DNA from: Acetobacteraceae bacterium
GTDB lineage: Bacteria > Pseudomonadota > Alphaproteobacteria > Acetobacterales > Acetobacteraceae
Assembly (NCBI GenBank): GCA_014377905.1
Contig: JACMOQ010000111.1
Coordinates: 1-5,157 of the forward strand
DNA length: 5,157 bases
Direction of reading: 5' to 3'
The notes below the pieces were generated by a model. It did not search any database. It was not told the DNA's origin and was given only the letters and a program-made list of their open reading frames with translations. Positions 1-5,157 of this stretch are shown here, one piece after another (within the stretch, counting starts at the first letter, position 1; the number at the start of each line of letters is the position of its first letter). Both the position numbers and the translations under genes were made by a program.

Positions 1-1383
1 ATGGCGCTCGGCCGAATGCCGATGGCGGGCATGGACGATGCGGAAATCATCGGACGAAAACTCGATCTCGGCAGCTACGCCGCCCTGATGGGCGACACAC
101 GCCTGCCACCGCTGATCGCCGATCTGCTCACCGGCATGCTCGCCGAGGACCCTGAGCATCGGCCCCATCCGGCGGCCCTGATCGACCCGAACAGTGCCCG
201 CGGGCGCCGGATCGCCGCCCGCCCGGCCCGCCGGGCACAACGCCCGATCGATACCGGCGCTGCCCAGGCCTGGACTTTGCGCGGCCTCGCCGACATCCTG
301 GGCCGCGACCCGGAGCAGGCGGCGCGGCTGCTGCGGGGTGGGCTGATCGATACCTGGATGCGGCGTAATCTTGGCGATCCTGGCTTGGCCGCGCGCCTGG
401 ATGAGGTTACCCGCACGCATGTCAGGCGTGAAACCTCCAACGATGGTGCCGTAGACAGCCTCCTGGTGGCGCGCGCGATTGCGTTGATCGATCCGCTCGC
501 CCCGCTCTGGTGGTTCGGCCAACCACTCTGGCCCGACGGCCTTGGGCCGGCTTTGGCCGAGGCTGATCGACTGGGCGGAAATCAGGACCGGGTGCAGGCG
601 CTGCGCACCCTGATTGAAAGCGAAGGCATTGCCGCTTGGGCCGCCCTGCGCCCCGACCGGGCCGAGACCGGCGCTGCAAAATTCGGCGGGGGCAATCCGC
701 GCGGGATCCTGCGCCAAAGGGGCTGGGGTGGCGGCATAACCGCTTTGCGTTACAGCCTTAACCCGCTGCTGCCATGTGCCAGTCCGGTGCTGGCAGGGCA
801 GACCGTCGTGCGCGTCGCTGACCTGCTTCAGGCACTGGAAAGCGCCGCCGGGCGGCCCGAACCCCGCCGACTTGCCCCGTTTGATGCGGAACTCGCCGGT
901 TTTCTTGTCGGCCGCGGTGAACTCACGCTGCTTCCCGACCTCACCGCCCTGGCCCAGGAAGCCGACCCCGCCCGGATCGGCGCGCTTCAGCTTCGTATCC
1001 TCGCCGGATTGCAAACCCATTTGGGCGCCCCGCCTTTGCCGCAGTTGGCCGCCTGGCTCGCCGAGGCTGCCACCCCCGCGATCGGGGTATGGCGCAGCCG
1101 AACAAGGCGGTTACGGGCCGAAGCCGCGTTCCAGGAATTGCGCCAGACCGGAAATTTATTGGCCATGCTGCGTCTGGTGGACGACCCGGGCTCACGCGCT
1201 GTTGACGCACATGAGGCTCAAACCGCGATCCTGCACATCGCCGCGATCGACCGGGAATTATCGGCGCTCGACCTTGGGGGACCGAGCCGCGCCCGCTTCG
1301 CGCGGCAGGCCGGGTACGAATTCACCACAGCCATCGCACTGACCGCCCTGACCGCGAGCATCGTCGTGGCGGCAATCGGTTGA
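1..1383 (+). CDS. C-terminal part of a serine/threonine-kinase-like protein with a C-terminal membrane anchor (5' end probably outside the window)
   Basis: The first ~57 visible residues resemble the end of a eukaryotic-type protein kinase fold. LIADLLTGMLAEDPEHRP (residues 38-55) fits kinase subdomain XI, with the conserved Arg at 54, and the preceding LGRMPMAGMDDAEIIGRK fits subdomain X. The ATP-binding loop and catalytic HRD and DFG motifs would lie upstream, so activity cannot be judged. The ATG at base 1 is therefore probably an internal Met at the window edge, although a real start there cannot be excluded. The remaining ~400 residues are an Ala/Leu/Arg-rich helical region that I cannot assign to a named domain. 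It includes LLRGGLIDTWMRRNLGDPGLAARL (in two pieces, 110-122 and 123-133) and a YSLNPLLPC motif (251-259). Residues 441-459 form one hydrophobic helix ending at the C-terminus, suggesting a tail anchor with the bulk in the cytoplasm. The TGA stop overlaps the start of the next gene. The kinase assignment is moderate; a pseudokinase is possible. Confidence 0.7.
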   Translation: MALGRMPMAGMDDAEIIGRKLDLGSYAALMGDTRLPPLIADLLTGMLAEDPEHRPHPAALIDPNSARGRRIAARPARRAQRPIDTGAAQAWTLRGLADILGRDPEQAARLLRGGLIDTWMRRNLGDPGLAARLDEVTRTHVRRETSNDGAVDSLLVARAIALIDPLAPLWWFGQPLWPDGLGPALAEADRLGGNQDRVQALRTLIESEGIAAWAALRPDRAETGAAKFGGGNPRGILRQRGWGGGITALRYSLNPLLPCASPVLAGQTVVRVADLLQALESAAGRPEPRRLAPFDAELAGFLVGRGELTLLPDLTALAQEADPARIGALQLRILAGLQTHLGAPPLPQLAAWLAEAATPAIGVWRSRTRRLRAEAAFQELRQTGNLLAMLRLVDDPGSRAVDAHEAQTAILHIAAIDRELSALDLGGPSRARFARQAGYEFTTAIALTALTASIVVAAIG

Positions 1384-1862
1384 TGGCTGCCGCACCCGAA
1401 GCCGCCAAGCCCCGTTCCCCCATGATCTGGGTCCAGGGGTTGCTTTGCGGCGGTTTGGTTGCGTGGATGCCGGCGATCGCCACGCTTACAGCGATCCTGC
1501 TTGCCCCCGGCCTGATTGCCTATTTTGTCGATCGCAGCCCGACCCGCGCCGTCGGGCGATCGGTCCTGCTGTTCGGCGCGGTGCTCGCCCCGCAAAGTCT
1601 GCTCACGCTATGGCATGCCGGCAACAGCATGGCCGCAAGCCTGGGCATGGCCGCCGATATGCGCCGGGTCTCCGCGATTTGGTCGCTGCAGGCCGGCGGC
1701 TGGCTGCTCGCGGAGCTTACACCAGTGTTGGTGCGGCTGGTGCTGGATGGCAAAGCCTTTGCGCGACGCACCCAATTGCAACGCCGCCGTGCCCAGCTCG
1801 AAGAAGAATGGACATTGCCGCCGCGCGGGGACGGCGCCGATCAGCCAATGGCGCCACCCTAA
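1383..1862 (+). CDS. Small multi-spanning membrane protein of unknown function, coupled to the kinase-like gene
   Basis: This 159-residue protein starts at ATG 1383, whose A is the last base of the upstream TGA stop. A TTG one codon earlier (1380) is also in frame, but the ATG is the better start. Only a weak purine-rich GGCGG lies about 10 bases upstream, so initiation probably depends on ribosomes finishing the kinase-like gene. Hydrophobic stretches are at about residues 15-49 (one long or two short helices, broken by Pro30 and Pro42), 59-77 and 98-121, giving three or four predicted membrane passes. The C-terminal tail (124-145) is rich in Arg, Gln and Glu, probably a short cytoplasmic helix, and ends in a Pro-rich segment. 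I do not recognise the family and see no catalytic motif. The overlap suggests it works with the kinase-like protein, perhaps as a membrane partner; that role is inference. It ends in TAA at 1860-1862, convergent with glnS. Confidence 0.75.
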   Translation: MAAAPEAAKPRSPMIWVQGLLCGGLVAWMPAIATLTAILLAPGLIAYFVDRSPTRAVGRSVLLFGAVLAPQSLLTLWHAGNSMAASLGMAADMRRVSAIWSLQAGGWLLAELTPVLVRLVLDGKAFARRTQLQRRRAQLEEEWTLPPRGDGADQPMAPP

Positions 1863-1950
1863 AGCGTGATCGGTTTAGGTTGAATCGGTATAAAGTCCTG
1901 TTTTCAGGATCATCTTTATCTGATCGAAATGGCAAGCCGATCGGATGAGG
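1863..1950. repeat. Intergenic palindromic repeat-like segment between convergent genes
   Basis: The 101-base gap between two convergent stop codons is AT-richer than its flanks. It carries a hairpin: ATAAAG-TCCTG (1890-1900), TTTT loop, CAGGA (1905-1909), then after a four-base TCAT bulge CTTTAT (1914-1919). Around it lie four GATCGG-like words: GATCGG at 1868, AATCGG at 1883, GATCG at 1922 and the palindrome CCGATCGG at 1937-1944. The left part (GGTTTAGGTTGAATCGG, 1872-1888) resembles, from memory, dispersed intergenic palindromes of alphaproteobacteria with a 'TTGAATCGG' core. There is no U-run after the hairpin on either strand, so it is not a standard intrinsic terminator. It could still act as an mRNA 3'-end stabiliser for one or both flanking genes. 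Membership of a dispersed repeat family is inference. Confidence 0.4.
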
Positions 1951-1963
1951 CTCTAGGCTCGGT

Positions 1964-3643
1964 CTACCCCGTCACCGCCGGCTTGGCGTAGCTGTCGCGT
2001 AAACCAACGGTCCGGTTGAACACCGGCGCGCGGGCGCTGCCATCCGGATCGGCGGTGAAATAGCCCTGGCGCTCGAACTGGACCACCGCACCTACCGGGG
2101 CTGTGTCCAAAGCGGTTTCGAGCTTGCAGCCACGCAGAACTTCTACCGATGCCGGGTTCAGGTCGTCCATCACATCGCGGTCCGCTCCCGGATCGGGGCG
2201 GGCAAACAAGGTGTTGTACAGACGGATTTCGGCATCCATCGCATCTGCCGCCGCCACCCAGTGCAAGGTTGCCTGAACCTTGCGTCCATCGGGGGCATTG
2301 CCGCCTTTTGTTGCGGGATCGTAGGTGCAACGCAACGCAATGACGACACCGTCGGCATCTTTCACAATTTCGCGGCAGGTGATGAAATACCCGTAGCGCA
2401 GACGCACTTCCTTGCCCGGCGATAGTCGGTAGAACTTCTTCGGCGGCACTTCCATGAAATCGTCACGTTCGACCCAGATTTCCCGGCCGAAGGTGATTTG
2501 GCGAGTTCCCATATCCGGGGCATCCGGGTGATTGACCGCTTCGAGCGTCTCGGTTTCGCCCTCGGGATAATTCTCGATGACCACCTTCAACGGCCGCAGC
2601 ACCGCCATTCGCCGCGGCGCGGTTGGGTTCAGCGTCTCGCGGATCGAAAAATCCAGCAGCGCCAAATCAACCACGCTGTTGGCGCGGGCAACGCCGATCC
2701 GGCTGATGAAATTGCGCACCGCCACCGCCGGCACACCGCGGCGGCGCAACCCGGCAAGCGTCGGCATGCGCGGATCGTCCCAGCCCGCCACCACGCCTTC
2801 ACGCACCATCCGGTTGAGGATGCGCTTGGACATCACCGTGTAGCCGATATTGAGCCGGGCGAATTCATACTGGCGCGGCCGCGACGGCACCGGCAGATGG
2901 TCGAGCAGCCAGTCATAAAGCGGCTTGTGATCCTCGAATTCCAGGGTGCAGATCGAATGGGTAATGCCCTCGATCGCGTCGGACTGGCCGTGCGCGTAGT
3001 CATAGGTCGGGTAAATGCACCACGCATCGCCGGTGCGCGGGTGATGGGCGTGCATGATCCTGTACAGCACCGGGTCGCGCAGGTTCATGTTGCCGGATGC
3101 CATGTCGATCTTGGCGCGCAGCACGCAGGCGCCGTTGGGAAATTTGCCAGCGCGCATGTCGGCAAACAGCGCCAGATTCTGATCCACGGATCGGTTACGG
3201 CTTGGCGAGATCGTCCCAGCCTCGGTCAAGCTGCCACGCATCCCGCGCATTTCCTCGGCCGGGGTGTCATCGACATAGGCATCGCCATTGCGGATCAAGT
3301 GAACCGCCCAGTCGTAAAGCTGCTCGAAATAATCCGAGGCGAAATGGAGGTGCACGCCCCAGTCAAACCCGAGCCAGCGCACATCGGCCTGGATGGCGTC
3401 GATATATTCCTGTTCTTCCTTGGTCGGGTTGGTGTCATCGAAGCGCAGATGGGTGCGGCCGGCGAATTCCTGGCCGACGCCGAAATTCAGGCAAATCGAT
3501 TTCGCGTGGCCGATATGGAGGTAGCCATTGGGCTCCGGCGGGAACCGGGTAACAACTGTCTCGGTGCGGCCGGACTCAAGGTCGGACTGGATGATGTCGC
3601 GAATGAAGTCGCGGCCCGGTTCGGTAGATGTGTCAGCCGGCAT
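1964..3643 (-). CDS. glnS: Glutaminyl-tRNA synthetase (glutamine--tRNA ligase), complete
   Basis: This cytoplasmic class I aminoacyl-tRNA synthetase charges tRNA(Gln) with glutamine using ATP. The 559-residue length is close to the ~554 of the E. coli enzyme, and there is no fused YqeY domain. In order from Met1: FPPEPNGYLHIGHAKS (34-49) with the HIGH motif at 43-46; LRFDDTNP (66-73), the glutamine/ATP pocket segment; YPTYDYAHG (211-219) and SICTLEFEDH (230-239), typical of GlnRS rather than GluRS; and VMSKR (270-274), the KMSKS loop. The C-terminal beta-barrel anticodon-binding region covers about 340-540. All key signatures are intact. The frame stays open for 45 codons upstream of the chosen ATG (3641-3643), but that stretch reads through an AT-rich repeat, does not look like GlnRS, and lies partly upstream of a good promoter. 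The shorter start also has a GGGA Shine-Dalgarno-like sequence nine bases upstream. The stop is TAG. The gene is transcribed alone, convergent with the membrane-protein gene and divergent from the dehydrogenase. Confidence 0.97.
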   Translation of the reverse strand: MPADTSTEPGRDFIRDIIQSDLESGRTETVVTRFPPEPNGYLHIGHAKSICLNFGVGQEFAGRTHLRFDDTNPTKEEQEYIDAIQADVRWLGFDWGVHLHFASDYFEQLYDWAVHLIRNGDAYVDDTPAEEMRGMRGSLTEAGTISPSRNRSVDQNLALFADMRAGKFPNGACVLRAKIDMASGNMNLRDPVLYRIMHAHHPRTGDAWCIYPTYDYAHGQSDAIEGITHSICTLEFEDHKPLYDWLLDHLPVPSRPRQYEFARLNIGYTVMSKRILNRMVREGVVAGWDDPRMPTLAGLRRRGVPAVAVRNFISRIGVARANSVVDLALLDFSIRETLNPTAPRRMAVLRPLKVVIENYPEGETETLEAVNHPDAPDMGTRQITFGREIWVERDDFMEVPPKKFYRLSPGKEVRLRYGYFITCREIVKDADGVVIALRCTYDPATKGGNAPDGRKVQATLHWVAAADAMDAEIRLYNTLFARPDPGADRDVMDDLNPASVEVLRGCKLETALDTAPVGAVVQFERQGYFTADPDGSARAPVFNRTVGLRDSYAKPAVTG

Positions 3644-3650
3644 GAAAATC

Positions 3651-3656
3651 GTCCCG
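3651..3656 (-). promoter_or_regulatory. Probable ribosome binding site of glnS
   Basis: On the minus strand the sequence before ATG 3643 reads ACGGGACGATTTTC. The CGGGAC core (3651-3656) is a modest Shine-Dalgarno match at a plausible distance. It supports the 559-residue start over the longer open frame. Confidence 0.45.
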
Positions 3657-3674
3657 TTCGTCGCGTGAAGCGGT

Positions 3675-3703
3675 GTTATGTGGATGCAGGCGGGGTGGGT
3701 CAA
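3675..3703 (-). promoter_or_regulatory. Candidate sigma70-type promoter for glnS
   Basis: On the minus strand, TTGACC (3703-3698) matches the -35 consensus TTGACA at five of six positions. It is followed after exactly 17 bases by CATAAC (3680-3675), which matches the -10 consensus TATAAT at four of six, including the key A2 and the central AA. Transcription would begin near 3668, leaving a 5' leader of about 25 bases before ATG 3643. The location is right for glnS and argues against the longer N-terminus. It is predicted by eye only. Confidence 0.55.
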
Positions 3704-3724
3704 CGCGGAAGCCAGCAGGCACCT

Positions 3725-3754
3725 CTTCTTTTGGAAAAAAAGACGCAAAAAACT
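3725..3754 (-). repeat. AT-rich hairpin element, copy 1 (minus orientation)
   Basis: Read on the minus strand this begins AGTTTTTTGCGTCTTTTT and ends CCAAAAGAAG. It shares its order of blocks (AGTTTTTT, TCTTTTT, CAAAA-GAA) with the element at 3788-3821 on the plus strand. It can fold through TCTTTT/AAAAGA arms, but less perfectly than copy 2. It lies just upstream of the candidate glnS promoter. I recall strings of this type as frequent in Acetobacteraceae intergenic DNA; that is memory, not a search. Confidence 0.5.
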
Positions 3755-3787
3755 GCCGACTTGATCGCGCATCAGCAATTGACAGAA

Positions 3788-3821
3788 AGTTTTTTTGGTT
3801 CTTTTTGGTCACAAAAAGAAC
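3788..3821 (+). repeat. AT-rich hairpin element, copy 2 (plus orientation), with a perfect 10-bp stem
   Basis: AGTTTTTTT (3788-3796) is followed by a perfect hairpin: GTTCTTTTTG (3798-3807), loop GTCA (3808-3811), CAAAAAGAAC (3812-3821). The stem is almost all A/T in a GC-rich genome. No U-run follows on either strand, so it is not a classic intrinsic terminator. It ends 32 bases before the dehydrogenase ATG, so it would lie in or overlap that gene's 5' leader or promoter. A perfect -35-like TTGACA sits just before it at 3779-3784, but I find no matching -10 box at 16-18 bases. It is an inverted counterpart of the element at 3725-3754. Confidence 0.6.
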
Positions 3822-3836
3822 AGCTTGCCTGACCTA

Positions 3837-3842
3837 AAAGGA
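3837..3842 (+). promoter_or_regulatory. Ribosome binding site of the D-2-hydroxyacid dehydrogenase
   Basis: AAAGGA lies 11 bases before ATG 3854. It is a fair Shine-Dalgarno match, slightly far from the start, and supports this start because there is no other in-frame start with a better site. Confidence 0.55.
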
Positions 3843-3853
3843 AATCATCCCCG

Positions 3854-4918
3854 ATGACCGTCAACACCAAACGCGTGTTTTTCGTCCACTACGTCGCCGA
3901 CCAGAGCTTCAACGACGTGCTGGCGACAAGGCCGGACGTGGTGCTGGAAAAAATCGCCAATGACAGCCCGACCGCGCACGCCGATGCAATCCTGGCCGCC
4001 GCCCACGCCTATCAGATCGGCTCGGCACGCGATGAGATTAATAGCATTTACTATATTTCCGATGAGCTGCTCGCCAGGGCGCCCAACCTGCTGATGGTGT
4101 CAACCAACGGCGCCGGCTACGACACGGTCGATCTCGAAGCCTGCAATCGCGCCGGGGTGCTCGCGGTCAACCAGGCGGGCGGCAACAAGGAAGCGGTCGC
4201 CGAACACGCGCTCGGCATGATGCTCATTCTCGCCAAGCGCATTGTTGAGGTTGATCGCGCGATGCGGCGCACTGCCGGGGTGGATCGCAACGCCTTCATG
4301 GGGCGCGATTTGCTCGGCAAGACGGTGGGGATTGTCGGCCTCGGCAATGTCGGCACCCGCCTCGCCGAACTCTGCCGGGGGCTATTCAAAATGCGGGTGC
4401 TGGCGTGCGATCCGCTGCTCGACTCGGCCACCATCGCGGCGCGCGGGGCGGAGAAAGTCGATCTCGATACGCTGTTGGCCACCGCCGATTACGTCTCGAT
4501 CAATTGCCCGCGCATTCCGACCACCAAGGGCATGATCGGCGCGCGGGAATTCGGGCTGATGCGGCCGGATGCGCATTTCGTCACCACCGCGCGTGGCGGC
4601 ATCCATGATGAACAGGCACTCGCACAGGCCCTCGCCGAAAAGCGGCTGGCCGGGGCGGGGCTTGATGTTTGGGACCCCGAACCCCCGGCGCTCGACCATC
4701 CGTTGCTCGCCTTCGACAATGTCGTTGTCAGCCCGCATACCGCCGGGGTGACGCGCGAAGCCCGCCAGAACATCGGCAAGATCGGCGCCGAACAGTTGCT
4801 CGATATGCTCGATGGCAAGCCGCCGAACCGGGTGCTGAACCCCGAAGTCTGGCCGGCGTACGCGGCGCGGTTTGAGCGGATTTTCGGCGTTATACCAACC
4901 CCTCCCGCCCCAGCCTGA
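3854..4918 (+). CDS. NAD-dependent D-isomer-specific 2-hydroxyacid dehydrogenase (phosphoglycerate-dehydrogenase-like)
   Basis: This 354-residue cytoplasmic oxidoreductase interconverts a D-2-hydroxyacid and its 2-keto acid with NAD. The family layout is complete: a split substrate domain (about 1-110 and 300-335) surrounds a Rossmann domain. The Rossmann glycine loop is GLGNVG (162-167). Asp186 in LACDP ends the second strand, which favours NAD over NADP. The catalytic triad is visible as Arg247 (TTARGG), Glu276 (DPEPP) and His295 (SPHTAG). The conserved segment STNGAGYDTVD (83-93) and NQAGGNKEAVAEHALGMML (106-124) are typical of the SerA-like branch. There is no C-terminal ACT or ASB domain, so it is not a full regulated SerA. 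The exact substrate cannot be told; glycerate, lactate-like or phosphoglycerate are all possible. The last ~10 residues are a Pro/Ala tail whose DNA overlaps a gene on the other strand. It is divergent from glnS with a 210-base gap, and no partner gene reveals the pathway. Confidence 0.93.
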   Translation: MTVNTKRVFFVHYVADQSFNDVLATRPDVVLEKIANDSPTAHADAILAAAHAYQIGSARDEINSIYYISDELLARAPNLLMVSTNGAGYDTVDLEACNRAGVLAVNQAGGNKEAVAEHALGMMLILAKRIVEVDRAMRRTAGVDRNAFMGRDLLGKTVGIVGLGNVGTRLAELCRGLFKMRVLACDPLLDSATIAARGAEKVDLDTLLATADYVSINCPRIPTTKGMIGAREFGLMRPDAHFVTTARGGIHDEQALAQALAEKRLAGAGLDVWDPEPPALDHPLLAFDNVVVSPHTAGVTREARQNIGKIGAEQLLDMLDGKPPNRVLNPEVWPAYAARFERIFGVIPTPPAPA

Positions 4919-5157
4919 TCGTGCGCGCCCGCCGCGGCCCGCGCGCGACATTCATCCCGCCCTCGATGCTGGCGAGCAGTGCGTCCACCCGCGGCAGGTC
5001 TTCCCGCTTCAGGGTGCGCACCCGGCGCACTATTTCCAGCGCAAGTTGCCGCATTCCGGTGGTAATCGCCTGGGCGCGCGGGGACGCCTCCGCCCCTGCT
5101 TCGGAAGCTGTCACAATCGCTGCAACCGCGGCTGCGGCGACCGCGACCAGGCCATAC
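4890..5157 (-). CDS. Probable small membrane-anchored protein, 3' part only (5' end outside the window)
   Basis: On the minus strand a frame is open from the right edge of the window to TAA at 4892-4890, giving 88 visible residues. The first ~15 (YGLVAVAAAAVAAIV) are a hydrophobic helix, likely a membrane anchor or signal peptide near the N-terminus. Next comes a helical region with alternating charges (MRQLALEIVRRVRTLKREDL and following, about residues 35-65), then a basic Arg/Gly-rich tail. In-frame GTG (5114) and ATG codons occur, but the hydrophobic stretch continues upstream of the GTG, so the true start is probably beyond the edge. Codon use is GC-rich at third positions, as in its neighbours. 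I do not recognise the family. It overlaps the end of the dehydrogenase by 29 bases tail to tail, which is unusual but common enough in compact genomes. It could be a chance open frame; the anchor-plus-helix pattern makes a real gene somewhat more likely. Confidence 0.5.
   Translation of the reverse strand, partial: YGLVAVAAAAVAAIVTASEAGAEASPRAQAITTGMRQLALEIVRRVRTLKREDLPRVDALLASIEGGMNVARGPRRARTIRLGREGLV

Noticed and set aside
3762..3774. Palindrome-like TGATCGCGCATCA between the two hairpin elements as an operator
   Set aside because: Only four base pairs of symmetry on each side around a five-base centre; too weak to claim.
3779..3807. Perfect -35-like TTGACA as a promoter for the dehydrogenase
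   Set aside because: At a spacing of 16-18 bases only T-runs are found and no -10-like box; TTGACA also sits at the edge of the repeat element. Kept only as a remark.
3798..3821. Perfect hairpin as an intrinsic terminator
   Set aside because: The stem is A/T-rich and no U-run follows it on either strand; it also precedes a gene start instead of following a gene end on both sides.
2498..3832. Long plus-strand open frame (444 codons) opposite glnS
   Set aside because: It is antisense to a fully convincing glnS, its composition (His/Arg/Ala-rich, no motifs) is typical of a GC-rich shadow frame, and its end reads through the AT-rich hairpin element.
4923..4946. GC-rich hairpin (GCGCGC arms, 12-base loop) just after the dehydrogenase stop as a terminator
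   Set aside because: No U-run follows, GCGCGC repeats are expected by chance in this GC-rich DNA, and the region is probably coding on the minus strand.
4382..4951. Minus-strand open frame (189 codons) opposite the dehydrogenase
   Set aside because: It lies under an intact dehydrogenase with all catalytic residues; the frame is Arg/Gly-rich and motif-free, as expected from GC-rich antisense sequence.

Overview
The window reads as ordinary chromosomal DNA from a GC-rich alphaproteobacterium. My best guess is a member of the Acetobacteraceae or a near relative. Three things support this: strong G/C preference at third codon positions, a glutaminyl-tRNA synthetase next to a kinase-like protein of a type I associate with that family, and AT-rich hairpin repeats of the 'AAAGTTTTTTTGGTTCTTTTT' kind that I recall as common between genes there. 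The taxonomic call is inference from memory, not from a search.

Layout: (1) 1-1383 (+) is the C-terminal part of a serine/threonine-kinase-like protein. The window opens inside what looks like the end of the kinase fold, followed by a long uncharacterised region and a C-terminal membrane anchor. (2) 1383-1862 (+) is a small multi-spanning membrane protein whose ATG overlaps the stop codon of the kinase-like gene by one base, so the two are very probably co-translated. (3) 1863-1963 is a short convergent gap with a hairpin and several GATCGG-type repeats. (4) 1964-3643 (-) is glnS, encoding glutaminyl-tRNA synthetase, complete. (5) 3644-3853 is the divergent control region between glnS and the next gene. 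It holds a good sigma70-type promoter for glnS and two inverted copies of an AT-rich hairpin element. (6) 3854-4918 (+) is a complete NAD-dependent D-2-hydroxyacid dehydrogenase. (7) 4890-5157 (-) is the C-terminal end of a probable small membrane-anchored protein that runs off the right edge and overlaps the dehydrogenase 3' end tail to tail.

The genes do not form one pathway. The kinase-like gene and the small membrane protein look like a functional pair at the membrane. glnS is a housekeeping gene with its own promoter. The dehydrogenase is divergently transcribed from glnS and is likely an independent metabolic gene. I saw no tRNA or rRNA gene, CRISPR array, transposase or phage gene. I found no convincing novel multi-gene system. 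The most unusual items are the inverted pair of AT-rich hairpin elements between glnS and the dehydrogenase, and the coupled kinase-like/membrane-protein pair.
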